A DNA stretch of 64,000 nucleotides from Theodoxus fluviatilis (taxonomy: Eukaryota > Mollusca > Gastropoda > Cycloneritida > Neritidae). Positions within the stretch are counted from its first letter, which is position 1; each line of letters begins with the position of its first letter. The notes under the pieces are model-generated. The model worked only from the letters and a program-made list of their open reading frames with translations, ran no database searches and was not told the DNA's origin. The stretch spans positions 122,501-186,500 of the forward strand of contig JAWQFJ010017476.1 in assembly GCA_034096865.1 (NCBI GenBank). Reading direction: 5' to 3'. Shown here in pieces: positions 43,341 through 56,000 of this stretch. The translations under genes were made by a program, and so were the position numbers.

Positions 43341-44180
43341 GACTCACATGCGAAGCAAAAGTGAGTCTATGTACTCACCCGTTTCGTCCGTCCGGGCGTC
43401 CGGGCGTCCGAAACCTTTAATGTTGGATTTTTCTCGGAGACTATTAAGTCTATCAATACCAAATGTGGCATGATGGTGTATGATGACAAGGCCTCAAAAA
43501 ACATACATAGTGACTTGTCCTTGCTTCAAGGTCAAGGTCGCAGGGGCCATAAATGTTGTCTAAAAAACAGTCATTTTTCACATTTTCTCAATTTTCTCTG
43601 AAGTTTTTGAGATTGGATACCTGACCTATATATGGTATATAGGACAAAGTAATCCCTATCTTTTGATACCAGTCTGGTTGACCTTGCTTCAAGGTCAAGG
43701 TCACAGGAGCTCTTCAAAGTTGGATTGTATACATATTTTGAAGTGACCTTGACCCTGAACTATGGAAGATAACTGTTTCAAACTTAATAATTATGTGGGG
43801 CACATGTTATACTTTCATCATGAGACACATTTGGTCACATATCATCAAGGTCAAGGTCACTTTGACCCTTATGAAATGTGACCAAAATGGGGTAGTGAAC
43901 CACTAAAAGTGACCATATCTCATGGTAGAAAGTGCCAATAAGCACCATTGTGCTTCCTATGTCTTGAATTAACAGCTTTGTGTTGCATGACCTTGGATGA
44001 CCTTGACCTTGGGTCAAGGTCACATGTATTTTGATAGAAAAATGTGTAAAGCATTTCTTAGTGTATGATGTCATTCGTAGGTTTAGTTGTTTGACCTTGA
44101 CCTTGAAGGTCACCTGAAGGTCAAGGTCATATAAAGGTCAAGGTCAAGCATGTGAGTCGTATGGGCTTTGCCCTTCTTGT
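43341..44180 (+). mobile_element. GACTCACATGC-bounded element rich in TCAAGGTCA, copy 3
   Basis: Same ends and interior as the 14312 and 23899 copies: GACTCACATGC, GTCCGTCCGGGCGTCC near the left end, many TCAAGGTCA / TGACCTTGA blocks, GCATGTGAGTC, and the GGGCTTTGCCC hairpin. It is closest to the 23899 copy. Confidence 0.88.
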
Positions 44181-44186
44181 TGTTGT

Positions 44187-44207
44187 GGTGTGGTGTGTGT
44201 GTGTGTG

Positions 44208-44271
<64 letters not shown>
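44187..44271. repeat. (TG)n microsatellite
   Basis: A TG dinucleotide array adjoining the right end of the element at 43341-44180. Confidence 0.95.
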
Positions 44272-44272
<1 letters not shown>

Positions 44273-44433
44273 GCACACTTTCAAAGCAGTGAACTTTTAT
44301 CCCCATCAGATGTGCTTGAAGTGCAACATGCAATTAATGGAGAAAAAGAAAGTGTTCAGTTGTTTCTTGAATGATTTTAGATAATCACATTTTCTTTTAG
44401 CCTCAGTGTACTGAAGATGTGAAGAATACCCAG

Positions 44434-44717
44434 TTCTGAACATGTCATTTCTGAATGTGTCATTTCTGAATATGTCATTTCTGAATGTGTCATTTCTGAA
44501 CATGTCATTTCTGAATGTGTCATTTCTGACCATGTCATTTCTGAATGTGTCATTTCTGAATATGTCATTTCTGAATGTGTCATTTCTGAATGTGTCATTT
44601 CTGAATGTGTCATTTCTGAATGTGTCATTTCTGAATGAGTCATTTCTGAACGTGTCATTTCTGAACGTGTCATTTCTGAACGTGTCATTTCTGAACATGT
44701 CATTTCTGAATGTATCA
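44434..44717. repeat. 15-bp minisatellite (~19 copies)
   Basis: The unit is CATTTCTGAA(T/C)(A/G)TGT with a few variants. Period 15 keeps frames open on both strands (SFLNV and SEMTH/FRNDT repeats), without other signs of coding. Confidence 0.96.
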
Positions 44718-44848
44718 TGTTTGCTCCGAGTTTACTACTGTGCATTGTTGTTGCTGAGGCTGATTCTATAGCAAAATTTGACAATCAGTGAGACAAGTTT
44801 ACCAGAGGTCTGGTGCCCATTTTCTGAAATCCTGAGGTAGTTACAGAG

Positions 44849-45040
44849 GTGTGTGTGTGCGCGCGTGTGTGCATATGTGCATGTGTGTGTGTGTGTATGT
44901 GCGTGTGTGTGTGTGCATATGTGTGTGTGTTTGCATGTGTGTGTGTGTGTGTGTGTGTATGTGTGTGTGTGTGTGTTTGCATGAGTGTGTGTGCACATGT
45001 GCATGTGTGTGTGTGTGCTTGTATGTGGGCATACATGTGT
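44849..45040. repeat. (TG)n-rich microsatellite with interruptions
   Basis: TG dinucleotides with CGCG, CATATG and TTTGCATG interruptions. Frames on both strands are artefacts. Confidence 0.95.
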
Positions 45041-48000
45041 GTTGTTTTTAAGAAATGAATGTAAGTACACTGTACTTGGTCAATGTTTTGTGACATGTTT
45101 CAAAGAAACAGTGATTGACATAAGTTTTGACATGCTATGACAAGTTATGATGGATAGCAAATGTGATTTCTCACCCTCACCCCACACCCACACCCCAAAT
45201 GTGTTTGTAAATTCTGATGTGGCATTAGTGTATGGAGTGTATTGATCTAATTCATATGCTCCACTTGTAGTAATCTTTTTAGGCCTCTGTGACATACACT
45301 GTATAGTGTTGGTAAGCAATACTGTGTGATCTGACAGTCAGATGAAATTCTTCTTTTTGAAGGTGCATTTCTCACCCCTTTTTCGTAAGTTTTGTTATAT
45401 ATATACCATGATGATTACTCCATTATTTTCTTTTAATCTGTTGTCCTGGGTTATGTCTATTGTCATAGAGGTTTATTTGTCTTAGGGTGATATGTCTTCA
45501 TGTAAAAGAAGGCAAAGTAGTTGGTGGTGAAAAGGTAACCATTAAAATTAGCACTGGTTTTGGTGGCCTCTGTGCTATCATTCCTCTCAATATGTAAACT
45601 AATTTATAACTTTACCTACAATTATGGTTGCATTTTGATCATATTTTTGGTGATCAGGCATATAACAGGAATACTAATTTTCAACAAGGGTCATTTTCTA
45701 GCATTGGGAAAGATCTGATTGATTTCTTATTGATTGAAGTGTGTTGCAAGAATTTGATGGTGTCTAAGCTGTTTTATGCCAGAGGCAGATTTCAACATTT
45801 GGAGAGCAGAGGTGCCAGCAGCAATAATATCCTGTACAGATATGTTGTTTTTCATTTTTAACTAGTACTTATTTGATGAAGGTCTATAGGTAAAGCATTA
45901 TTGCAATATCTTTGCCAATCAAATTAAAGTAGAGATCAAAATTAGGGACGTTTTATGAGGTGTGAGTACAATACTTTACTGCAACTGCAGAAATGCTGAT
46001 TTCATGCATGTTTGATAAATTTGCATGCAAAAGGCAAAATGAGAATCTCTTACAGATCTTACTGAAACCTCCAATTTATCTTCAAACAAAGATGGATTTT
46101 TAGAACTGTATTTTAGTATCATTGACTTGCACTTGGTTTCATTCAGTGAACAATCAGTATTGTTTTTTGCAATTACTTTTTACAAAATTCGTTTATGTGC
46201 AATCTTTTGCTCTTGTATTCTAGGGCAAAAGTATATTTTGTTCACTTTACACGAGTACTTGCTTTGATACAAATGCATTGAGGAATTTATGCTCATCTGG
46301 ATTACTCATTGTTGACGAATTGTCTTGTGTTGATGTTGTAGGCATTTATATTTTTGGCAAACTGCAATGTTATGGTTAGGTTATTTTATTTGTGTATTTT
46401 CAAATACATCACTCACTGGCATGAACACTTTCTGAGAGGGTATATAGGGTATATATATTTCCATACAGGGTATATGAGGTGCTAAATTCCTCTCTTACTG
46501 CAGAAGTGAAATGTGTAATGTAAAAAGTGTACTGTCTCTATATTGTGCTTTGAAGATGATCTTGTCACAAAAAAGTCATAGATGTTCTCAGCAGTGATTG
46601 TCGTTGAGAATTGTGTATTGAGAGACAAGCACGTGGTCAGTCAATATTCATAACAGTTAAATAGTATAATGCTTCATTTTGCAGTATGGTATTATAGTTA
46701 GCTAAGTATTATTCTTTTTAGTAGTCTATATGCATGAGTTAACATTTTATATATTCACAAACAAACATGTACAAATCTAAAATCAGGCATGACTAAAAAA
46801 ATTTTGCTTGCTCGTTTTTTTGTTGTTGTTGCAAGTTTTGAAATGGGGAACAATGTGATTATTTATTGATTCATGAACAAACTTCTAACCTTATACAGGT
46901 GTTTTTGCCATGCTGGGAAGATACCCTTTTTCGTTTTTGTTGTATCTTATTTGACCAGTACCTGGGAGTCATATTTAGATAGTTTTGTTTCTTGGATTAT
47001 GTTGGCGAGGCACATCTTCACACATTGGGCTTATTTATTGTTAAGTAGGATGGCAACAGCATTTTATGTTGGAGGCAGTACAACTCTCATAGTGAAACTT
47101 GTTAATTTTCTATTGCAGTAAAATGGTTAATGGGGGTTAAAGCTTGATTCCAATCAGAAAGGACAAAAGAGAGCACCCTTTATTACAAGGGGTCTGGAAA
47201 TTAGTCTATATCACTGCATGAGGTAGTGCAAAACTTGAGGTGGGGGGTGGGGTAGGGGAGATTTTCAAAAAATTTAAATCTTGATGATAATGACAAATAA
47301 TAATGATGGTGGTATGGAAGAGGAGGTGGATAAGGATCAAAAGCGCAATTTGTCTGGTCTCTTTTGGTGAGAATGACAGACAGAATATAACCATGTCATT
47401 AACTGATTCATTAACATGAATCTGGATTTGAATATTCATGTAGCAAAAAAAGATCAAGGCATATTCTGATTGCTCTATGAAGAACCTATAGGTCAAACCC
47501 TCAGAATTTCTTGCTCACTAGCAAATGGTTATCTCCATCATCAATGGCTGCTGATGCTTACATTAGCTATAACTGCGTGATCGCTCTGGAGGAATATTTT
47601 TGCCTCTGGAGTATTTTTAAGGTATTATTGCATGTTTTCATTTCTTATTTGTATATTTATTGTTTATTGTCTACAAGCATAATGTATGTCACACACACTG
47701 GGTGTATGTTGCATATATCTCATGTTTATATACAATTAATGTTTTGGTAGTGATTTTGACGGGGGAGATGCTGTTTTGTTTAAAATTGAATACTCCAAGT
47801 ACATTTCTGTTCAGACTACATGTATTTGTGTGTATACAATAAAATTAATCTGAAACCAGTGCAATGATTGTATGTTTTGTATATTGCTCCACAGATAGAC
47901 ATATGCTGTAGATTCCTTTGGAAGGCCATAGGATCATTAGGGGCGATGTGAACTTGAACTATGGATTCTTTGTTGTCTACTAAATTAGAACAGGGAAGAA

Positions 48001-49478
48001 AACCAGAAGAATGTGGTCGACTTGTCCATCCAGCTTATCATTTTTCAAGGAAGAGCAGCATTCGTGTTATAAGATGCTGAACTAAAGTCCAGGTACTCAT
48101 CAGCTGAAGAGGTGGACCAGAAACAAAACTCTGAACAAGCAAAGTCATTAAAACAGTTTAATCAACAGTAAATACTTTCATGAAATAATAAAAATGTAAG
48201 TAGTGATGACATGAATTAGTATTATGTAGAACGATTATGTAGAACGCAACATGTATGATTAATTAGTTGGCTTGAATCAACAAACTCTTTTTATCAACAT
48301 GCTAAATAAGAAAAGGGAAAATATGCTGGCAATCTATTAGTATCATAATTATCCATCAGCCCTGAACTTGAAAGCTTCACTAAGCATTCAAAAGGACTGG
48401 AGGAATGAGTATGGGAAGCTGAACACAATGCTGTGAGAGAAAGGTCGATTCCTAATCTTGCAATACAAGCAAATACATATGGGAGTTTCCAGAATAGTCA
48501 AATGTCCTTATAAAAAAGATACCCTTATTATCTCCACATATCGCATACTTTTTCACACCATTTCAAGAAATCTCTTCTAGTTTTCTTGTTTTCAAATCTC
48601 TGAGCCATTTCTCCTCTACAGTACTACACATTAAAAAAAAATCCTATGTGCAAGAGCATAAAGGAGATGTCACCAACTGCAATATCACAGGCGCAAGTGT
48701 TGTAAGCAGAAAAACTAGAGAATGGAGAGGCATGACTTTCTTTTTGCAACAAGGATAACAGCACCGGGTTAGATTATGGCTGGAGTGAATGGACATGGGT
48801 CCAAATCTGAGCGGTCTGAAGAAACTCTGTCCCAAGCTAGTGCCACACTATGCTAGTACCGTCTTCGACAGAGCTCCTCTCAGGTTTTGGTACCACAGCA
48901 ATCAGTAACCGCGAAGGGGACTGGCAAATACCAAGAGGATGAAAAAGGTCAGCTTTCCAAAATTATATATGACTCAACATCATATATTGTGAACTTTTTT
49001 AATAAGCATGAACAAATATATGTACACACATGCATACATGCAATTTTATGTACACACATCAAACTGCACACATGCATACGCCCTTCCAGGATGTATACAA
49101 GCAACATTGAAATGGGCACTTCTGACATGCAGGCATTACAACCATCACGCAGCCACTACTGAATGAGCTCAGACTTTTGTCATACAAACCAATGCATTTG
49201 ATTTTCTCCAGCAGCAAAAAAGGCCCCAAACATGAGAACTAAGAGAGCTTACTACCAAGGAAGCTAGTGCTTCCATTGTGTTAAAAGTTTTGATACAAGC
49301 ATACCATAGATAAAAGCTGTTAGCATGAATGGAAAACAGGAAGGACCAGGAGATGGAAGCATGCGGCTCCTACAAGAGCTTGCAAGCAGAGATCAGCAGT
49401 ATGAGTACTCAAAATCCTCTTGTCTGGTCTTCACACATCAATATGACACATGAACAGGAACAAAGAGTCCACAATGTT
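45041..49478. other. Intergenic sequence, nothing recognised
   Basis: A 4.4-kb AT-rich stretch without named elements, CpG-rich regions or convincing exons. AATAAA near 47839 could end a very long + strand transcript, but nothing supports that. Confidence 0.4.
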
Positions 49479-49479
49479 T

Positions 49480-49495
49480 GGGGGGGGGGGGGGGG
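49480..49495. repeat. Poly-G run (16 G)
   Basis: A homopolymer run able to form G-quadruplex; also a likely site of sequencing length error. Confidence 0.85.
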
Positions 49496-50633
49496 AATTT
49501 TTGTTTCTAAAGTTTTTTAAAAGCACTGAAATGTGCCACTAAGTAAAAATTTCACACAGAGTTAATTAAAAGATGAAGAAGGTATTGGTCTGTTTGTATA
49601 CCTTCCACCCAGTCCCAAATGCTCGAATTGGTTTGAATGTCACAGTAGGGATCAGAGAGCAGACCAAAAAACTGCTCAAGTCGTCCATGTTTTATTTGCA
49701 ATGATGGCAGTGGAGACGGGATAAACTGGAATTCTGAGGTCAATTCGTGAAACAAAAGACACAGTCAAGTCAGAGTTTTGCCAACTGACATCTTTTTTCA
49801 ATGCATCTCCAAGTTACCCTGAATTTTTCAATTAAATAGTGAGGAGAACAAACATAGAATTGTGGCAAAATGTTTTTCAAATACAGCTACTCAGCTTTCA
49901 TTATGCATCCATTGCTGCATTTTTTGCATCATTTCAAGCTGAAAACATGAGCACAGCAAAACAGTTTTGAGTTTTGGTAAGGGTGAAATCCATTCTGCCA
50001 CAGCAAGTCATTATGTTGATAGTATGGAAATGACTTCAGAAGATGAACACGTGAAAGATGTATAACTAATAATTCAAGAGTGATGACAGAGTACTTGATA
50101 TTCTACTGAGCAAACTAAAAGTCTACAAGCTAATACTGCACAGGTTAATTTGAATGTAGAGAAGAAAAACAATCTATTCAGCAAGGTTAAAATAGAACAA
50201 TTTGCACACATAATTTCATTCCTGTTTGTCAGATTCTGCGCACCAGTGAAAAAAAGAAGAATAATTCACTGATAGCACTATATTGCACAAATGGGTAACA
50301 TCCTTTGCTGAGTAGTCGTCACCAACCAGTTCCCATTATGCCCTCGGTGAGAGAACGGACACACAGTCTTTGTTGGAAGTCAAGGCGGCTCCCCTCGAGA
50401 ACAGAGACAGTCCACTGAAGGGTGGAGGGACTGCACTATCTAAGGCACAGGCTATTTGCCTATAAGGTTACCTCACACAGGTAGATCTCAAATTCATCAA
50501 CACTGGAACTAGACATGACTTGCTTTCAACACATCAGCAGTGGAGGGATGGCAATCAAAGATAACTTGTCCATATCATGTGTCTCTCCTTGTTCTACTTT
50601 TTTTTAGGCGTCATTAACAGGCATGAACTTTTT

Positions 50634-50669
<36 letters not shown>

Positions 50670-51838
50670 AGTGGACATTTTAGGATCTTGCAACAACAAG
50701 AGTAGTTTTGGCATCTCAGTTAAAGTTCTTTGTTACATGAAGTTTCCTTCTGTACAATAAACTTTTACACATCAATCTGGTCTCTCCATGCATTCAGTAG
50801 CTTAAGAATATTGGACGATGCACACTATTAACACAGGCAGAGTGCGTTTGAGAGAGACAGGTTGCAGAAGAAGAATAGTACATGAAGAAGAAGAATGAAA
50901 TGTACATAGCATCATTTGAACAAAAACTACTATAAAAACAACAACACACACACACACATGCCTGGAAAAGGTGCACTGATCACAAACGGCATCCAACACA
51001 GCAATTCATGGCATATTATGTAGTCATATGTGGCCTCAGATGTTCTCTACTGATAATTGTTTTGGTACTGTACTCTTCACAACTGGCTTCATCCAACTAG
51101 ATCCTTCATGAATGATCGTCAGTTCTCTTCATCATCATTGTTACTCCACTGGTATGCGTAATCACTGGCAAGTCATCCCACCCCTAAAACCACCGTAGGC
51201 TCTGGAAGAGTAGAATACCAATAAGTCCAGTAAGACTGAAGGAAGAAGTGTCATTACACAAAACAATTTCCACACGAAGCTGGATAGAAAACTATCAACA
51301 TGTTACCTGGAGGTGTATAAGATGCAGATTCATTCTCTCTCTCTCTCTGAAATACTATTGACAAAGGTTGCTGTGTCAATAAATCAGTACCCTGGTCATG
51401 ATGAGAGCAGGGTCCTAATTTCGTTTCCTTGAATTGTCCACTGTGGCATGACAAGACCATGACGTCATCACTACAAGTGAGACCACTGATTCCTGTGACA
51501 AGCTCACCAGTCTTCCCTACACCATACAGCATAAGGGAGAGTGAGAACAAGGTCTTTGGACATGAGTTAAAGTGTTTCTGACCACCTCATCTTCCTGGCC
51601 AATCAGTAATAAGCTTCCTCTAGTAAAACAGCTGGATTTGACTGGCCCTATAACTTGTATTTCAAAGACATTCCAGCATTGTTCTTTTCCAGCATGAGAT
51701 CGTCTAAATTTGCTCATGTTGATATTGCGTACAAGGTGTTTATGTTCTTGTAGTAGCTATTAGTGCACACTACTACAGAAATAATAAGTGAGTTGGGTAC
51801 TCCAAGCATCATTCAGTCATTTCATAAAGAGACAAAAT
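49496..51838. other. Downstream of gene C, nothing recognised
   Basis: Contains a (TTTC)n run at 50633-50668. On the - strand AATAAA occurs at about 49688-49693 and could serve gene C with a ~3.1 kb 3' UTR. The 66-codon frame at 51517-51717 (-) has no support as an exon. Confidence 0.35.
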
Positions 51839-51839
51839 A

Positions 51840-52118
51840 TCTTCTGTCTCTCTCTCTCTGTGCCTCTCTGTCTGTGTCTCTCCCTCTCTCTGCCTGTATC
51901 TGTCTCTCTCTCTCTCTCTGGGTCTCTCTCTCTGGGTCTCTCTCTGTGTCTCTCCCTCTCTCTGCCTGTATCTGTCTCTCTCTCTCTGTCTCTCTCTCTC
52001 TCTCTGTATATCTCTCTGTCTCTGTATCTCTCTCTCTCTGTGTCTCTCTCTCTGTATCTGTCTCTCTGTATCTGTCTCTCTGTATCTGTCTCTGTGTGTC
52101 TGTCTCTGTGCCTCTCTG

Positions 52119-52173
<55 letters not shown>

Positions 52174-52320
52174 GTCTCACTGTCTGTCTCTGTCTCACTG
52201 TCTGTTTCTCTGTCTCACTCTCTCTGTCTTTCTCTGTCTGTCCGTCTGTCCGTCTCTGTCTGTCTGTCTGTCTCTCTCTCTGTGTCTGTCTGTCTCTCTC
52301 TCTCTGTCCATCTGTCTCTA

Positions 52321-52351
<31 letters not shown>

Positions 52352-52382
52352 GTCTGTCTCTCTCTCTCTGTCTCTGTCTGTT

Positions 52383-52455
<73 letters not shown>
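51840..52455. repeat. (CTCTCTGT)n polypyrimidine array
   Basis: About 615 bp of CT, CTGT and TCTG repeats, including a pure (TCTG)n block at 52127-52170 and pure (CT)n at 52386-52455. It lies in the probable 3' UTR side of gene C, where it would be read as (AG)n in RNA. The 239-357 codon frames across it are artefacts. Confidence 0.97.
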
Positions 52456-52461
<6 letters not shown>

Positions 52462-52839
52462 TGGATACCACTGCTTCACCCCCAACTCCCTGCCCACACA
52501 GACCATGAAGCCCAGTGCCTCCACACAATCACAGAATGTTTCCTCACCACGGCAGGCCACTTTACTTATGGGTAGGCCTCCTCCCTTCAACACAGCTCCA
52601 GGATTCACAGATTCCATGGACTTGAGCGGCCTAACATCAGCACATCACAGTGTGGGTCTCTTTCCTGGGAGTTCATCACAGTGTAGTAATCTCCATTCAG
52701 AATCCTCTAACCAAACCGGGAACACACTTGGAAGTTACAACAGCTACAACTACACTTTGCAAACTTGCACAGCACATCCGAAGCCGCAGCACAGAATTCT
52801 GTTCTCCCTTCTCTCCCTGCAGTCCATCAGCACTCTTGA

Positions 52840-53019
52840 TCAGGGCAGCTCCTGGAGGTAGTTGGCAGGTGCATAGCCATGCACCCCTTCGATTGTCACT
52901 TCCCACCATTCCTTGTTGCCTTCCCTGTCTTGCTTCGCCAGCACCAGCACTGTCTGTCCCTCTGTCAGACTCATCTCGTTTTCTGTCCGTGACTGGAAGT
53001 CATATAAGGCCTGGTAGTA
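52840..53019 (-). CDS. DNMBP: Gene C last exon: C-terminal SH3 domain
   Basis: The acceptor (- strand) is CTCTGTGTTTCAG, phase 0. It encodes YYQALYDFQSRTENEMSLTE, then GQTVLVLAKQDREGNKEWWE and VTIEGVHGYAPANYLQELP, with TGA at 52842-52840. The ALYDF, EWW and ANYL motifs are the canonical SH3 ligand-binding residues. In Tuba this domain binds N-WASP and Ena/VASP. Confidence 0.88.
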   Translation of the reverse strand, partial: YYQALYDFQSRTENEMSLTEGQTVLVLAKQDREGNKEWWEVTIEGVHGYAPANYLQELP

Positions 53020-56000
53020 CTGAAACACAGAGCACAATGAATGAATGAATAAATGAATGAATGGTTTTAGAACCTATCACCCTTAGAAGGCTCGGTACGA
53101 CCACTGACTGCAAAATCACCAGAGCTGATTAGAGTAGAGCGAGCCAAGTTTCAGTGTCCTAAGTTATTCATCTTTTATGAATTTCCTTGGAAGGCTTGGC
53201 GGGTCTATGTTAACCCTCAAACCACACGGGACCACAGAGCAGGGGACACAAGCTAACAATAAAGAAAAATGGTGCTATTCAGCTCCCTACAAATGAAACT
53301 GCAAATTTTATCAACCAAAGATGGGATGAATGTCTTAAAAAACAGAGTGACTTTCTTCTGCTGAGTGAAAGGTTCAACACAGCCGTCTTAATATATCATC
53401 AGAATGCTGTTACAGTTATTTACATCACTAATACTACAACTATTTCACCAATGAACAAGAGATTCAGCACACCACAAGAACTCATCAGTAATCAAACAAA
53501 AAGATTCACCACTGTAGAACAACAATCCCTTTTGAACATAAGGTCTTTCTAAGATTCAATCATGAAAGTTATAGAATGATAGTGATGAGAAAACAGACAA
53601 CAGATGCACTATGTTAACAGACCTGCCAACCCACCACCCTGCCAAAGAGTAGCATCCAGAGCTTTTTGGAGTAGCATTTAAGAAATAGGCGTAGCACACA
53701 CGCACAAGAAGGAAAATGGCAATGTTTGCGCAGGCGCGAAGCGCTGAACCGCCGGCGTGAAGCGGGGGGGGGGGGGGGGGGGCTGTCAAGACGCTGAGCG
53801 CTGACCCGTCGGCGTGAAGCGGGGGGGGGGGGGGGGGGGGGGCTGTCAAGACTCTGAGCGCTGAACCGCCGGCGTGAAGCAGGGGGGGGGGGGGGGGTGT
53901 TCTACGTGACGGTCAAAAGTTCAGTGGCCCCGCGTGATCTGCTGCACTGATGGGTACATTGTGTTCCACAAGGAACGATGTGAACAAACATTCTGCTAAA
54001 ATGACTGATTGATCGTCCTCTGCTGCAGTCGCTGGCTTGAAATACGCAGTAAGCGGTTTGCTCGGCTTTTCCGCGGCTTTCTTCTTGTGTGTCGCAGTAC
54101 GCACATGTTTCTCGATGTCAAACCGCCCCCCCGTGAGCAATCGAAAAATCGGTCTGACAGTACGTGCATCTTGCGGCTGAGGAGCTATTTGCAGATCTGA
54201 CCATACATGGATACTTCTTGGTGTAGTCTGCTTTAAAGTGCTGACAACTGGGTCGAGATTTTTGTGCCTTCCTTGGGGGAGTAGCAGCGAGATCGACAGC
54301 GGGCGTCTTTCGCTTCGATGCCATTTTTGCGGTCAAACAACTGCGCTTCGGGTGTTTAAAACGCAACGCCATTGGTAGGTTACAGTACACAATTCTATGT
54401 GAAGGTCAAAAGTTAAGTTCGAGGCTGGCACGCGGGTCGCTCGCTTTTTCATGAATGGATTTTTTTTTTAGGTCCCAAAAAAAAATTCACGTCATTTTTT
54501 TTAAAAAGCGTAGTTTTTCGGACGAGCATAGCAGAGTAGCAAGCATGTCAAAATCGTAGCATGCTACGCCTAAATCGTAGCACTTGGCAGGTCTGCATGT
54601 ACTGTAGCTACATCCCATCACCCCTGACTGGGTTGTTGAGGCACTGCCAATCATCTTCTGACAAGTTCTTCCCAACTTCATCGGACTTCTGCCACCCTCT
54701 GGAAGCCGCCAAGGGACAATCCCATCCACTTTATGAATGTTATCTTTCCATTTTTATTGATGTCTGCCTGCCCTTCTTTCTTGCAAGATGGTCTTAGAGA
54801 GGTCGTTTGATTGGGCGACACAACCATGCCACTTCAACTTGCACTTCATGACTGTTGTCAGGACTACATTCATCGTGACCATACACACTAAATGATACAC
54901 ATCTTGATCAAGAACTCAATCAGAAAAAGCAAGGACACCCAAATCAGCCCAGCACAACTTACTTGTGGAAACTCCGAGTCCTCTAGCACTTCTGCGGGGG
55001 CATCCAGATTGGGATCGGCAGCAATCTCATTCAGCTCTGCCTCCACGTAGTCCATGGGGTCTGCCGGTTGGGGGGTGAGAGGGGTGTGCATGCCCCCCAG
55101 TGCTGAGGGGGCTGCACCGAGGTTGGGGCTGCTTCTCTGATCTGACCCATGGGGGGGTGCCAAGCCCGACGTGGGGCTGGAGCCTGCGCAGACCACAAAG
55201 GTGGAATCTGGGACCAGAATTCGCCTTGGAATGAAGCCCTTGTCACCTGTGGGGAACGCAGGATGCAGAAGTGTGATGAATAAGAAGAGAAAGATCAATA
55301 GAATTTAAATATTAATCTACTTTATTCAATAAAAAGGGCAATGTATTTGGTGCACACACACACACACACACATATGAGTGAGTCTCTAAACGTCAAATGG
55401 CCAACTGGTACATTTTTAAAATGGTATTTACACCAATAACTAATTAACCTACATGCTTCTTTTGCAGGTGTGTAAAGTCACAAATGGTCAAATAGATAGT
55501 TTTTATGCAGTTTCCATTTTTACTGTTTGTGCGAGAGTGAATAAATAGATTGAAAGGTAAAATTTCCAGGAAAACAGAGACTTCAAAACGTTACACGACA
55601 GACAGTGCCTCACATTACCTAAAATAACAGGAACAGAATCGCTCTTAAATTGAAACCCAATTGTTGTTTCAGGAAATAAAGTGTTGTCTTCAATAATTTG
55701 CCAGATATCAGGATTTCCATTTTTATATTTTTTGACTTTGAACGCCAGAAACTTCGTGAATACAAGCGTTACAGATATTGTCATCAGCAGAGTCTGCAAA
55801 CCGAAAATTGCTACCGGCAAACCACAGAATTATTTTCACTGAAAATTTTCCATCGGTTGGGTATTGCAACAAAGAGTTAGTGTGTGAAATATAACAAGTT
55901 AGAATGCTTTTATTCACAACTGCCACCGACTTTTGTTTTTGGCAAAAATCTATGGTCATTTCGATCGTTTGGCTTTTTTTCAAATTTATTTTAAAAAAAG

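Larger units (their letters stand above)
53618..54595 (-). mobile_element. hAT-like DNA transposon, internally deleted
   Basis: Terminal inverted repeats CAGACCTGCCAA (53618-53629) and TTGGCAGGTCTG (54584-54595) are perfect over 12 bp and begin CAG, as hAT ends do. On the - strand the interior encodes the start of a transposase-like protein with a zinc finger. The catalytic part is missing. A clear 8-bp target duplication was not found (TATGTTAA versus CATGTACT). It carries three poly-G tracts and lies in the last intron of gene C. Confidence 0.75.

Noticed and set aside
48887..49162. 91-codon frame at 48887-49162
   Set aside because: Short, low-complexity end (His/Thr/Ile-rich), with no splice or motif support.
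51763..52861. Frames of 239-357 codons across 51763-52861
   Set aside because: They are created by the CT/CTGT repeat. Only 52840-53019 on the - strand is coding here.
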